Origin: JBAXTZ01 sp041666525
GTDB taxonomy: Bacteria > Bacillota > Negativicutes > JBAXTZ01
Direction: 5' to 3'
Assembly (NCBI GenBank): GCA_041666525.1
Contig: JBAYGT010000024.1
Location: 1-20,255 of the forward strand
Length of the DNA stretch: 20,255 nt
Positions within the stretch are counted from its first letter, which is position 1. Each line of letters starts with the position of its first letter. The notes under the pieces are model-generated. The model worked only from the letters and a program-made list of their open reading frames with translations. It searched no databases and had not been told where the DNA came from. Below, piece by piece: positions 1 to 7,930 of this stretch. A program made the translations under genes and the position numbers.

Positions 1-58
1 AATTAATTTATCAGCCGACCTCTCACACCACCGTACGTACCGTTCGGTATACGGCGGT
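1..58 (-). ncRNA. Group II intron 3' end: domain V and start of domain VI
   Basis: Directly after the stop codon of the intron reverse transcriptase, the minus strand can fold into a domain V-like hairpin (58 down to 27). It has a 9-bp lower stem (ACCGCCGTA pairing with TACGGTGGT), a two-base CG bulge on the 3' side, a 4-bp upper stem and a GAAC loop. Domain V is the catalytic heart of group II ribozymes, and its place just after the maturase gene is as expected. The following GAGAGGTCGGCT looks like the 5' arm of domain VI, but its partner arm, the branch-point A and the 3' splice site lie outside the window. The hairpin is seen in the sequence; the intron assignment rests on its position and its resemblance to known intron 3' ends. 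Confidence 0.72.
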
Positions 59-1255
59 TCAGTAAATTAAGCACAGGTTCTCGTATCGCTTGAGTATATT
101 ATCATATCCCAGCGTTTCGAGATATTCACTCGTGAGCGTTCTATGCAGAATAGGGCTACTGGCAATCCGCCAGTAGCCTTTTCTTGTGTTTGCCCATTCC
201 CACGCCCTGTTATCTGGTATTCCGAGTCTTTTCAGGTTGCTAAATCTTGCGCTGGCTTTCTTCCATTGTTTCCAGATATACATCCGCAACCGGCGACGTA
301 TCCATTCATTCATCGCCACCAGTCTTTTTCGCAGGTCGGCTGTTGCATAATACCCCAGCCAGCCCATCGTATATTTCTTAAGCTCTCTCAGCACCAAATC
401 TATCGCCCGTCCTCGTTTCCGGCTGGTTATGGCTTTTACTCGTTCCTTGAATTTCTTTAGCGGCTTTTCGTGTACACGTATCCCTGTGATTTTGCTTGTT
501 TTGTATAACGCAAATCCGAGGAACTTCCGCTTCAACGGGCTTCCAGTCTTGCTTTTTGTCGTGTTGACTTTTAGCTTCAACTTGCCTTCAAGGTACTTTA
601 TGCATCCGCTCATCACACGGTCAGCCGCGCGTCGGGTTTTGACGTATATGTTACAGTCGTCGGCATACCGAACGAATTTATGTCCACGTTTTTCCATCTC
701 TCTGTCAAATTGCGTCAGATAAATGTTGCTCAACAACGGTGACAAATTACCTCCCTGCGGCGTCCCTTTGTCCGGTGTGCTGATTATTCCGTTTTCCATA
801 ATACCGCTTTTCAAATACTTGCGTATCAGCCGTATTACCGCTTCGTCCTTTACTTCGCCGCGTACCATTTCTATCAACAAATCATGGTTTACCTTATCAA
901 AATACTTCTCAAGGTCTATATCTACAACTTTTGTATATCCCTGCTCGTAATATTCCCTGGTTTTCTTGATTGCTTGCCGGGCATTTCTACCCGGTCTGAA
1001 TCCATAACTGCTGCCGGAAAAGTTTTTCTCAAATAATGGTTGTAGCACCAGCACTAACGCTTGTTGTATCATCCGGTCGATTACCGTTGGTATTCCGAGT
1101 TGTCTCGTTCCTCCATCCGGTTTTGGGATGTCCACCCGCCTGACTGGCTGGGGTCTAAAAATATTTACATCTGAATTTTCCTGCGTTACCGCCCACAACA
1201 TTTTTTTGTCCGGTTTTAATTTGCTTGAAAAATCACCGTTTAGGAAAGAGAACAT
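59..1255 (-). CDS. ltrA: 5'-truncated group II intron reverse transcriptase/maturase fused to an FMN-reductase remnant
   Basis: This 398-residue open frame is mostly a group II intron-encoded protein. Residues 36-250 carry the reverse transcriptase: IPKPDGG (43-49), GFRPGR (85-90), DIDLEKYFD (112-120), TPQGG (165-169) and the catalytic YADD (197-200). A maturase/X region follows at roughly 255-335. No HNH endonuclease is visible. The usual first 60 or so residues (RT-0 and the start of RT-1) are absent. Residues 1-35 are not intron-like. They match the middle of a flavodoxin-fold FMN reductase (see the overlapping pseudogene) and run into the RT at the shared triplet FRP. The ATG at 1255 is therefore an internal Met of the dead reductase gene, with no convincing ribosome site. 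The product is probably non-functional, or at best a crippled maturase. The RT family call is secure; a working protein is doubtful. Confidence 0.85.
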   Translation of the reverse strand: MFSFLNGDFSSKLKPDKKMLWAVTQENSDVNIFRPQPVRRVDIPKPDGGTRQLGIPTVIDRMIQQALVLVLQPLFEKNFSGSSYGFRPGRNARQAIKKTREYYEQGYTKVVDIDLEKYFDKVNHDLLIEMVRGEVKDEAVIRLIRKYLKSGIMENGIISTPDKGTPQGGNLSPLLSNIYLTQFDREMEKRGHKFVRYADDCNIYVKTRRAADRVMSGCIKYLEGKLKLKVNTTKSKTGSPLKRKFLGFALYKTSKITGIRVHEKPLKKFKERVKAITSRKRGRAIDLVLRELKKYTMGWLGYYATADLRKRLVAMNEWIRRRLRMYIWKQWKKASARFSNLKRLGIPDNRAWEWANTRKGYWRIASSPILHRTLTSEYLETLGYDNILKRYENLCLIY

Positions 1256-1458
1256 CCGATCAATAACTAATTTCGGTTACCCGGTCATGTTCCACATATA
1301 AACCGGTGTACTGAAAACAACCGCACCGGCATTAAAAATGTTTTTAAAATCTCCCCGGCGTCATCTTAAACTATACAAAAATCCTGTTCTTTGCACCCAC
1401 AACAGCTGTGTTGTATTGCCATTAATTCTTGAACTGCATTAAACGCTACAACCTTCAT
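1154..1458 (-). pseudogene. Decayed NAD(P)H-dependent FMN reductase (flavodoxin-fold) fragment
   Basis: Remnant of a flavin reductase gene. It starts at ATG 1458 behind AAGGAG and reads MKVVAFN (strand 1 of a flavodoxin fold), but the usual GSPR flavin-phosphate loop is gone, apparently by an internal deletion. A cysteine-rich CCGCKEQDFCIV segment follows, like the CxxC–C…CVIKDD region of this family, and ends in TAA where Lys is expected before DD. A one-base shift then leads to the family's FSTPVYMWNMTG segment in another frame. This is closed by a second TAA where Gln is usual, and continues with LVIDRMFSFLNGDFSSKLK. Homology stops at FRP, where intron RT sequence takes over. So there are two stops, one frameshift, one deletion and a lost 3' end. 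The segments are read directly; the family match is from memory. Confidence 0.68.
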
Positions 1459-1503
1459 CGATTATGCTCCTTGCCCACTTGGAAATTTATTAAAAAACGT
1501 ACT

Positions 1504-2046
1504 TCAATTCACAAGCGAGCGCATGACTTTTTGAAAACTCTTTGTAATTTTTGAAAAACTTGCAGTTGTTTTCGAATTATTTGGCTCCTCCGAAACAACA
1601 AGCACTTTTTCTCCAAACGCCAAAATTTGTTGCATTGGTATGCAAAATACACTTTCATCTTTTCCATTTACTTCACACCCAGCAATTGTACCATCATCAT
1701 TGATAAATATTTCGACAACTTGACCTTTTAGTATACCGAGTTCTGACAAAACGTTGGTTCCAATAACTTTTACATTTTCAATCAGTAATTGTTCTAGCTC
1801 TTTTGCTGTATTTATATCAATAATATCAGCAGCTTTTCTAATGGTAATCGCATGATCGCCAAAACCAACAATTGCTGAAAATGACAGTAATTTTCCAGAA
1901 AGACGTTGACCGTCATTAACCAGAACCAGTAATGCGGCTAATCTTCCGCTTTTTGCGTTAATGACTAAATCCTTGACAGTTCCGGCTTCTTCGCCGTCCA
2001 TAAGACAGATAATTGGCAAACCAATTATTTGAAAACTCTTTTTCAC
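1504..2046 (-). CDS. PRC-barrel domain protein (two PRC repeats)
   Basis: A protein of about 180 residues with two tandem PRC-barrel-like domains: one around QIIGLPIICLMDGEEAGTVK, and a second starting near GTNVLSELGILKGQVVEI. Each keeps the pattern 'glycine, turn, regulator of strand, D/E-G'. No signal peptide or membrane segment is seen, so it is probably cytoplasmic. PRC barrels are small beta-barrels found in photosynthetic reaction-centre H subunits, RimM and many stress or sporulation-linked proteins, usually for protein binding. I chose the GTG at 2046 because an AGGAGGT lies nine bases upstream; an ATG at 2073 has no such site. It is the last intact gene of the set running from 5015, 32 bases after the VanW gene, and is a paralogue of the protein at 3470-4183. 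Its exact role is unknown. Confidence 0.8.
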   Translation of the reverse strand: MKKSFQIIGLPIICLMDGEEAGTVKDLVINAKSGRLAALLVLVNDGQRLSGKLLSFSAIVGFGDHAITIRKAADIIDINTAKELEQLLIENVKVIGTNVLSELGILKGQVVEIFINDDGTIAGCEVNGKDESVFCIPMQQILAFGEKVLVVSEEPNNSKTTASFSKITKSFQKVMRSLVN

Positions 2047-2078
2047 TGGCAAATTACCTCCTAAACTACACAACCCTG

Positions 2079-3431
2079 TTAATAGCCCTCACCAATTGCA
2101 ATTATTCGATTTTGAGGCTCATATATATCAGTCCCCAAGTGCTCTCGTGATATTTCAACACCATTTATTTGGGCAATCCGATATTTTTGCACCAAAAACC
2201 CTTTGTGTCCACTATCAATAACTTCAACCGCGCCCGCAGGAAGCCGCGTATTCCTGACATAAGTAACAGTGTTTTCAATAGCTTTTTGATCAGTCAGAAT
2301 GTTGAAATCCGCAGATTTATCGTTTTTATTTCCTAAAATACGAATTGTGAGAATATAGTTCTCATAATTTGAAACAATATAGATACTATGCTTATAATTA
2401 TTAGTGAATTTAAAATCAATTAAATTATCGGCCACCGTGGCGTCCTGTCCCGGCGGTACATATTTAGGCACTAATGCATGGGCGGCGCGTTCTTTTACCT
2501 GCAGACCAGCCTCTAAAACCGCGTTATATAATGTGCTGGAAACCTGACAAATACCTCCGCCAATACCATCAACAATATCATTGTCAACAACCACGGGCGC
2601 ATTTTCGAAACCAGCTTCCACCGTGCGTAATCCAACGCTGTTGTTGAAAGAAAAGAATTTGTCCGGCTCTACCAGTGTCTGATTAATTTTCGATGCCGCT
2701 AATTCAATGTTTTTGATACGTAAAACATTATTAGGATCTACTTGCGTTTTAGTTTCCGAAAGAATCGAATTTATGTCAACAAAATTTTTTTCAGATATTA
2801 TCGGTATATCTTTTTGGGTTACTAAATCGATTTTATCATTTAAATTTGTCTTCAATTTTGCAACGCACAAATCCATTGACGAGGCTACATCAACTTTTAG
2901 ACCAAGGCTTTCCCGATCAACAACAAGCGCTGAATTTTTCATTAAAATTGAAGCACTTTTAGCCGGAACATTGATTTCTAAAGCTATTTTATCGAGTTTT
3001 GCTTTGAGCGTATCCATAGAAAACACGGAGTTGAGTTCGCAATTAATAACAGGTTCTGTGAAAAAACAATAATGATAAACCGTTTGCCTGGTATAGATAT
3101 TTTTCCCGGTAGCATAAGCCTTACTTGCTAATTGATTCGCAGCAGGTAATGAAAAATCTATGTCATCTTTATTTATTTTCCATACCTTGTCTTGACATTT
3201 GATTGTCAAAAGCGGCTCGTTTAATTTTTCCTGTAAAAGCGGACGAAATTTTTCTGCCGCTTCGTCCACAGTTAATCCGCCAACATCAACATCTGCTACC
3301 GTTACTCCGAATGCAATCTTATCTGTGGCATATAGACCAGAATAAACCGAACCAATAACCAACCCGCTGAAAGTTAACGCTAACAGACATAGAGTGGTAA
3401 TAACAAGCTGTGTTAAAAATAGCTTTTTCAT
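2079..3431 (-). CDS. VanW/YoaR family envelope protein
   Basis: A 450-residue protein anchored by one N-terminal membrane helix (about residues 7-29) with a large extracytoplasmic part. Residues about 45-230 resemble the repeated peptidoglycan-binding-4 type region found before VanW domains. The VanW domain (about 250-380) is clear: FSFNNSVGLRT, then GIGGGICQVSSTLYNAVLEA, HALVPKYVPPGQDATV and a final strand-rich part. The tail (385-448), with RLPAGAVEVIDSGHKG, looks like a G5-type domain. VanW proteins occur in glycopeptide-resistance clusters and, as YoaR-like proteins, widely in Firmicutes; their biochemical role is poorly known and probably concerns the cell wall. It sits between two PRC-barrel genes with gaps of about 35 bases. 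The start ATG has only a weak GGGG-type ribosome site. The family is certain, the function is not. Confidence 0.9.
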   Translation of the reverse strand: MKKLFLTQLVITTLCLLALTFSGLVIGSVYSGLYATDKIAFGVTVADVDVGGLTVDEAAEKFRPLLQEKLNEPLLTIKCQDKVWKINKDDIDFSLPAANQLASKAYATGKNIYTRQTVYHYCFFTEPVINCELNSVFSMDTLKAKLDKIALEINVPAKSASILMKNSALVVDRESLGLKVDVASSMDLCVAKLKTNLNDKIDLVTQKDIPIISEKNFVDINSILSETKTQVDPNNVLRIKNIELAASKINQTLVEPDKFFSFNNSVGLRTVEAGFENAPVVVDNDIVDGIGGGICQVSSTLYNAVLEAGLQVKERAAHALVPKYVPPGQDATVADNLIDFKFTNNYKHSIYIVSNYENYILTIRILGNKNDKSADFNILTDQKAIENTVTYVRNTRLPAGAVEVIDSGHKGFLVQKYRIAQINGVEISREHLGTDIYEPQNRIIAIGEGY

Positions 3432-3469
3432 ATATTAATCAACCCCGCTAAAATGAGGAAAGAACAAAA

Positions 3470-4183
3470 TTAGCGATAATTCTTCTGTAGTTCGGTAAAT
3501 TTGTTAGCCAGCTTCGCTTTTTTAACAATTTCTTCGGTTATTTCTTCGCCACTTTCGACAATAACTATCCCCGTGTCGGTCTTAATGTTGCTTGTCGAAT
3601 GTTTTCCAACCATATTTTTACTCAAGCTATTCTGCTGAACAACATTACTCTCTGCAACACTGTTGCTGTTTGGTCGGGATTCTGCTTTTTCAGAAAGCGG
3701 ATGTTTAATATTGCTTTCAGTTATATCATCTAAAACAACGGTAACCTTCTCGCCAAAAGTTATTACTTGTTGAATTGGAATGCTAAAAATACCCCCGTCT
3801 AATCTTTCAGCTTCGCAGACAACAATCTTTCCGGTTTCGTCAATAACAAATTGCAAAATACGGCCCTTTAATTGTCCATATTTAGTTAATACTTTACTTC
3901 CAATGACTCTTATACTTTCAGACAACGTTTTCTCTAAATTCTTCGAGCCCTCAACATCCAAAACATCTGTTTCTTTTTCAACTGTTATAGCATGCTCACC
4001 CAAGCCAATAATTGCTGAAAAAGGTAATAATCGTGCAGAATTATACCAACGGCTACCATCAATCAACAACCCAGCTAATTCTCCGGCTTTTCTGTCAACA
4101 ACCAACTCCTTAACAATTCCAACTTCCTTTCCGTCGGCAATGCTAATTATGGGTAGACCGATAATTTGGTCGCTTTTTTTCAT
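3470..4183 (-). CDS. PRC-barrel domain protein with disordered tail
   Basis: A 237-residue paralogue of the protein at 1504-2046. PRC-barrel 1 covers about residues 5-75 (QIIGLPIISIADGKEVGIV) and PRC-barrel 2 about 88-155 (GSKVLTKYGQLKGRILQFV). The two barrels align with those of the paralogue almost motif for motif, including SFSAII/PFSAII and FGEKVTVV. The difference is a C-terminal tail of about 80 residues, rich in Ser, Asn, Glu and Lys and probably flexible. No signal peptide is seen. The start ATG at 4183 has a strong AGGAGGGG ribosome site. Gaps are 28 bases from the gene upstream and 38 bases to the VanW gene, consistent with one transcript. The function is unknown; a scaffold or membrane-surface partner for the VanW protein is a guess from context. 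Confidence 0.8.
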   Translation of the reverse strand: MKKSDQIIGLPIISIADGKEVGIVKELVVDRKAGELAGLLIDGSRWYNSARLLPFSAIIGLGEHAITVEKETDVLDVEGSKNLEKTLSESIRVIGSKVLTKYGQLKGRILQFVIDETGKIVVCEAERLDGGIFSIPIQQVITFGEKVTVVLDDITESNIKHPLSEKAESRPNSNSVAESNVVQQNSLSKNMVGKHSTSNIKTDTGIVIVESGEEITEEIVKKAKLANKFTELQKNYR

Positions 4184-4211
4184 TAAATATTCCCCTCCTA
4201 ATATTTTCGAA

Positions 4212-5015
4212 TTATATTCGATTTTTTATACCGTAAGCATATTTTTGATATTCAGCATCAATATTCGTATGAAGTTCGGGAGAAATATCACTGTATCTGA
4301 CATCGAGATTTCCGGTGCTTTGCATAACTTCACACATTGCTCTCGAATAATAAAACAAATCCAAATACTCCCGAGTTTTTTTCTTATCAACAGTAACTGC
4401 TTCATTATTCTTATGCGCCGTTAAACAATCAAACGCTTCCAAATAGAGTGCGCAATTCATAAGAATTTTCGCCTTACACAATATTGATTCAAAAACGTCC
4501 TCATTCCCATCCGCATAGCTAATTATTTTGTCAAAAAAATCCATTGCGCTCAAATAATCTTTTTTATCAATATAGCTAACTGCTTGTTTAAATATTTTGC
4601 CAAAATACTTTTCTGCTAATATTTCCTTGTCTTTTTGAACAATAACATTAATTCCAAATCGCTCATTCATTAGATTGTCACCAAGTAAAACCGGCTCAAT
4701 ATCGCATTTCAACTTTTTTAATAAAGAAGATGCTGCAAAAAAATTTCCAGATATACCTGTCTTCTTTAAAATCAACATAATGATACACATAGACACAATA
4801 TATGTAAATATTAAACAACAAAGATACGTTGCAAACCATCCAAATTTGCCAAGCATCAATTTGGGAACGACCAGCAACACAACTATTGCTGCAAAAATAA
4901 TTATAAAATAATTGGCTTTATCTACTAATTTGCCAAACACTCTTTTTAATATAACATCCATTATCCAAATTGATGTCAGGGTAAGAAATAAAACAGCAGT
5001 ATAAAAAACAAACAT
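4212..5015 (-). CDS. Hypothetical membrane protein with TPR-like cytoplasmic part
   Basis: Not recognised as a named family. In the 267-residue product the first 90 residues hold two to three hydrophobic helices (roughly 1-18, 36-54 and 62-86). The rest is soluble and helix-rich. The stretch around YFGKIFKQAVSYIDKKDYL and the following AMDFFDKIISYADG resembles tetratricopeptide-like helix pairs, often used for protein binding. The ATG at 5015 follows a GGAAAG purine stretch. It is the first gene of the four-gene minus-strand set with the PRC and VanW genes, so it may belong to the same envelope-related function. Lower G+C and many Lys/Ile/Asn codons make it, like its PRC neighbours, somewhat more AT-rich than the genes beyond 5200. 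Confidence 0.65.
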   Translation of the reverse strand: MFVFYTAVLFLTLTSIWIMDVILKRVFGKLVDKANYFIIIFAAIVVLLVVPKLMLGKFGWFATYLCCLIFTYIVSMCIIMLILKKTGISGNFFAASSLLKKLKCDIEPVLLGDNLMNERFGINVIVQKDKEILAEKYFGKIFKQAVSYIDKKDYLSAMDFFDKIISYADGNEDVFESILCKAKILMNCALYLEAFDCLTAHKNNEAVTVDKKKTREYLDLFYYSRAMCEVMQSTGNLDVRYSDISPELHTNIDAEYQKYAYGIKNRI

Positions 5016-5089
5016 AGCTTCTTTCCGTTTTCAAAACAGTCTGAAATCAACATCAGTAAACATCGAATAAAGGGCATTAAACAACACAA

Positions 5090-5123
5090 ACATTAGCGCC
5101 ATCGATACAAATGGCGCTAATGT
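5090..5123 (-). other. Perfect 13-bp inverted repeat (leader hairpin or second terminator)
   Basis: ACATTAGCGCCAT at 5090-5102 is repeated exactly in inverted form at 5111-5123, around an eight-base loop. On the minus strand it is followed by TTTGTGTTGTTT, a broken T tract. It may be a back-up terminator for the kinase/regulator operon. If the promoter at 5133-5161 is real, it would instead form a stem-loop at the very 5' end of the 5015-1504 transcript, or serve as an operator. Confidence 0.6.
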
Positions 5124-5132
5124 CTTTATCAT

Positions 5133-5161
5133 AACATACACCGATGACAGTATAATGACAA
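5133..5161 (-). promoter_or_regulatory. Candidate sigma-A promoter for the 5015-1504 gene set
   Basis: On the minus strand TTGTCA and TATGTT are separated by exactly 17 bases. The -35 box overlaps the end of the T tract of the terminator at 5160-5193. The predicted start would be near 5126, just before the 13-bp inverted repeat. It is supported by pattern and position only. Confidence 0.4.
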
Positions 5162-5193
5162 AAAAATAAGCTCTCACTAAATCAGAGCTTATT
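5160..5193 (-). terminator. Rho-independent terminator of the kinase/regulator operon
   Basis: A perfect 10-bp stem (AATAAGCTCT at 5165-5174 and AGAGCTTATT at 5184-5193) with a nine-base loop is followed on the minus strand by seven T residues (5166 down to 5160). The stem begins within and around the stop codon of the response regulator gene (5189-5191), so transcription ends directly behind that gene. Confidence 0.85.
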
Positions 5194-6058
5194 TACTATT
5201 TAATTTTTTTATCACTGCCTGCAATCGTTCTTCTGCTTGTGCCGAGTATTCATAGGCCCACAGCCAGCCATTGTCGTTTAATAGCCCTTCGTCAATTTTC
5301 TTTTGCAACTCCCGCCTGGTTACCGTCGCATTGTTGATTTTTTGTTCCAATTCCTGTAAATCCGAACTCCAGTCGCGCAAAATCAGGCGGTAACAGTCAT
5401 TATAAAAATCGATTTCCATCCGGCCATCTGCACCATTCAACGATTGCCGCGCCCTGAACACTGTTGTCCGTAAGTTTGCTAGTCCTCTATGATTCGCCGG
5501 CTCAGACCACAGTGCTTCATAAATTTGCTCGCTGTGCATCGCCGCGCCGTCGTTGACTAATAAATAGGCTACCAGCTCTTCCGCTTTTCGGCTCAGCCAT
5601 TTTACCGGCTGACCACCCAACAATATATCAAACCGACCAAAATATTTTATCTTAATAAACGCTGGAATAGTTTTGTGCACATGCTCAGTTAAGAAGAAAT
5701 TTTTCAAGCGCAGTATGGTTTTATAGAGGCGCGTAAATTTCACGGGCTTTAAGATATAATCGAAAGCGGCAACGTCAAACGCCTGCAGAGCGTAGTTTTC
5801 ATGTCCGGTTATAAACACCAGTTTTACCTTAGCTTGCCTGGTCTGCAGTTCAATGGCAAAACTTAATCCTGACATTTGTGCCATGTTGACATCGAGAAAA
5901 TAGACATCTGCTGTTTTTAGATCCTCGTCGAGATTAGCTAAGGCATCAAGCGGCGAAAGATATGCATTTACTATTGCCACAGCGGGAATATCTGCCAACA
6001 ACTGGCAAAGATCGGCCATTGCCCATTTTTCGTCTTCAACCAAAACAATATTAAGCAT
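5189..6058 (-). CDS. Response regulator: receiver plus SARP/OmpR-like winged helix
   Basis: A 289-residue cytoplasmic regulator. The receiver domain (1-120) has the acidic pair E8/D9, phosphoacceptor D56 in VYFLDVN, T84 in FITG and K104 in LKPVK, so it should accept phosphate. Residues about 135-230 form a winged-helix DNA-binding domain of the SARP/OmpR kind (IKYFGRFDI, WLSRKAEELVAYLL, LANLRTTVFRARQSL). The last 60 residues are helical, as at the start of a bacterial transcriptional activation domain, but too short for a full one. It overlaps the kinase gene upstream by eight bases (GATGCTTAA shared), with GAGGAG as its ribosome site, so the two are translationally coupled. Receiver–SARP regulators are usual partners of LytS-like kinases in Firmicutes. 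The target genes are unknown; the adjacent 5015-1504 set is a natural candidate. Confidence 0.88.
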   Translation of the reverse strand: MLNIVLVEDEKWAMADLCQLLADIPAVAIVNAYLSPLDALANLDEDLKTADVYFLDVNMAQMSGLSFAIELQTRQAKVKLVFITGHENYALQAFDVAAFDYILKPVKFTRLYKTILRLKNFFLTEHVHKTIPAFIKIKYFGRFDILLGGQPVKWLSRKAEELVAYLLVNDGAAMHSEQIYEALWSEPANHRGLANLRTTVFRARQSLNGADGRMEIDFYNDCYRLILRDWSSDLQELEQKINNATVTRRELQKKIDEGLLNDNGWLWAYEYSAQAEERLQAVIKKLNSK

Positions 6059-7895
6059 CCCGCTCCTCCGCTTGAATAATTTTTATCACAAGCGTCATTT
6101 TCATAATTCCTGCGCAATAGGTAAAATTTAATCGTCCACCATAAATTCGCAGCCGCTCGCGGATATTGCGCAAGCCGATACCGCGCTCATTGCTTTTATC
6201 TAAATCCCGAATTTGTTCCGCCGTCATCCCGATTCCGTTGTCGCAGATTTCGATAAAAAGAATATCTGCCTCACGCCGCACCATTATTGTCAACGTCAGT
6301 GTTTGCGTATTATGTTTTTCAAAATTGTGTTTTATCGAATTTTCCACCAGTGGCTGTATCACCAATGCCGGAACTTTTAATCCATACAACCCAACCGGCA
6401 CGTCAATAGTTGTATTCAAACGCTGTTCGAAACGGACTGCTTCAATATTAAGATAATATTTAGTCAGTTCCAATTCCTCTTGTAATGTTGAATTATAATC
6501 ATCATGCGCCGGTTTGATCAACTTGCGGAAAAACTGGCTGAAATCTACCAGCGTCCGCCGCGCTGCATTGGGTTCAGTTTTGATCATCCCGGCAATTGAT
6601 GCCAGTGCATTATAAACAAAATGGGTATTCATCTGCGACCGCAGGGAACGCATTTCACTCGTCCGTAACAATTCTCCCAGCTGTTGCTTTCGATGCCGTT
6701 CACTGAGAAACAACAACTGCGAAATCAATATCATCGGCAACAACAATGCTACAGTGTTAGGCGTACTAACATAACCAATAACACGAAAGAATGACTCAAT
6801 CAACAACGAAAAAAAACCGCTGAAACCAAAAGTCAAATATACTGTCCCATAATTATTTTTAACGTAAGCACAAACCAACAAAACAGCCAAGCAACTGGCA
6901 AGCAATACACCCCACACCGATAATATAATCATTACATATAGCGACGCTATCCATTCGACCGGCGCGAGCAGTGCCAATGTTGTTAACAGAAGCCCACAGC
7001 ACAAATTAAATTGCTTCAACCAAACCTTCGTTTCCAGTGCCAATAAAAAGTATTGAACAGCACAAAGAATTACCAATAAAATCCCGGCAACTTTAATGTG
7101 CATTGCAATTTTGTAATTCAATCCGGGTAAAAAATCAAAAATCAGCTTACCGTAGGACAGGCTAATAACCAATACTATAGCCGACAAACACGCCAACCCT
7201 AAATACACCAGCTCACGTTGCCGGTTGTGTTGCAAAAACATTCCTAGTAATATAAAAAATACTACACCACCAGAAATTATTATTGTTTCGTCGCTCAATA
7301 GTTCCGTATGACGCTGTCCAAATGAGTTAGTCTCGGAAGAAAAGGATGGCGCGGCGATAATTCCAGCAGCGCCATTACAAAAATCTGCTACCTGAATGAC
7401 TATTTCGTTATCGCCGCGATTAGCAAAAGCCGCTTTCGCCGGACGACTAAAGGCTACAAATTTATCCGGTTTAGTAGCTACTTTACCTTGCTCGACGACG
7501 AGTTCACCATTTATAAAAATTTTATCCGCCGAGCGGATCATATAAGTGTCCAGCTCCATCCGCGCAGGCAATTCCGGCAACAACAGCCGCAATCGGTAGG
7601 TACCGGCGCTGCCAGTTCGAGAAAAGAAACGTCTGGAAAACACCTCGCCAAGGGCAACGGGAACATCGACAAATTCAGGCGTCAATCCACCAAACTGCCC
7701 CGGCGCTAGCAATTTTCCCGGATAATATTCCCATTGACCACGCAAAAAGAACATACTATCCCTATTAAACGTTGTCCGCATATCGGCTACGCCGTATAGC
7801 GCAATATCTGGCCGCCACTCTCGGTACATTTGCCAAGCCACAATCAGCATTGGTAACAAAATGGCAACCAAAAGCAGTGCCGTTTTTTTTCGCAT
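6051..7895 (-). CDS. LytS/YehU-type sensor histidine kinase with 7TM-DISM-like sensor
   Basis: A 614-residue membrane kinase. An N-terminal helix (5-22) is followed by an extracytoplasmic beta-rich domain (about 35-195; GQWEYYPGKL, GTYRLRLLLPE, KIFINGELV) resembling the jelly-roll sensor domain of 7TMR-DISM proteins. Then come about seven membrane helices (205-398) and a His-kinase-type core. The phosphoacceptor is H425 in QMNTHFVYNAL; families of this type usually have Pro just before the His, here Thr. The N box is PLVENSIKHN (515-524, N519), with glycine boxes DNGIGM (552-557) and GIGLRNIRERL. It is the first gene of the two-gene operon with the regulator. GGAGG before ATG 7895 and the promoter at 7931-7959 support this start. 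The ligand is unknown, possibly a sugar or other small molecule given the jelly-roll domain. Confidence 0.9.
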   Translation of the reverse strand: MRKKTALLLVAILLPMLIVAWQMYREWRPDIALYGVADMRTTFNRDSMFFLRGQWEYYPGKLLAPGQFGGLTPEFVDVPVALGEVFSRRFFSRTGSAGTYRLRLLLPELPARMELDTYMIRSADKIFINGELVVEQGKVATKPDKFVAFSRPAKAAFANRGDNEIVIQVADFCNGAAGIIAAPSFSSETNSFGQRHTELLSDETIIISGGVVFFILLGMFLQHNRQRELVYLGLACLSAIVLVISLSYGKLIFDFLPGLNYKIAMHIKVAGILLVILCAVQYFLLALETKVWLKQFNLCCGLLLTTLALLAPVEWIASLYVMIILSVWGVLLASCLAVLLVCAYVKNNYGTVYLTFGFSGFFSLLIESFFRVIGYVSTPNTVALLLPMILISQLLFLSERHRKQQLGELLRTSEMRSLRSQMNTHFVYNALASIAGMIKTEPNAARRTLVDFSQFFRKLIKPAHDDYNSTLQEELELTKYYLNIEAVRFEQRLNTTIDVPVGLYGLKVPALVIQPLVENSIKHNFEKHNTQTLTLTIMVRREADILFIEICDNGIGMTAEQIRDLDKSNERGIGLRNIRERLRIYGGRLNFTYCAGIMKMTLVIKIIQAEERDA

Positions 7896-7930
7896 CGCGC
7901 CTCCGCTAAACTTTTTCTTATCTTAAATTA

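Noticed and set aside
143..950. Three plus-strand open frames opposite the intron RT
   Set aside because: They are antisense shadows of a conserved RT frame, without ribosome sites or recognisable domains.
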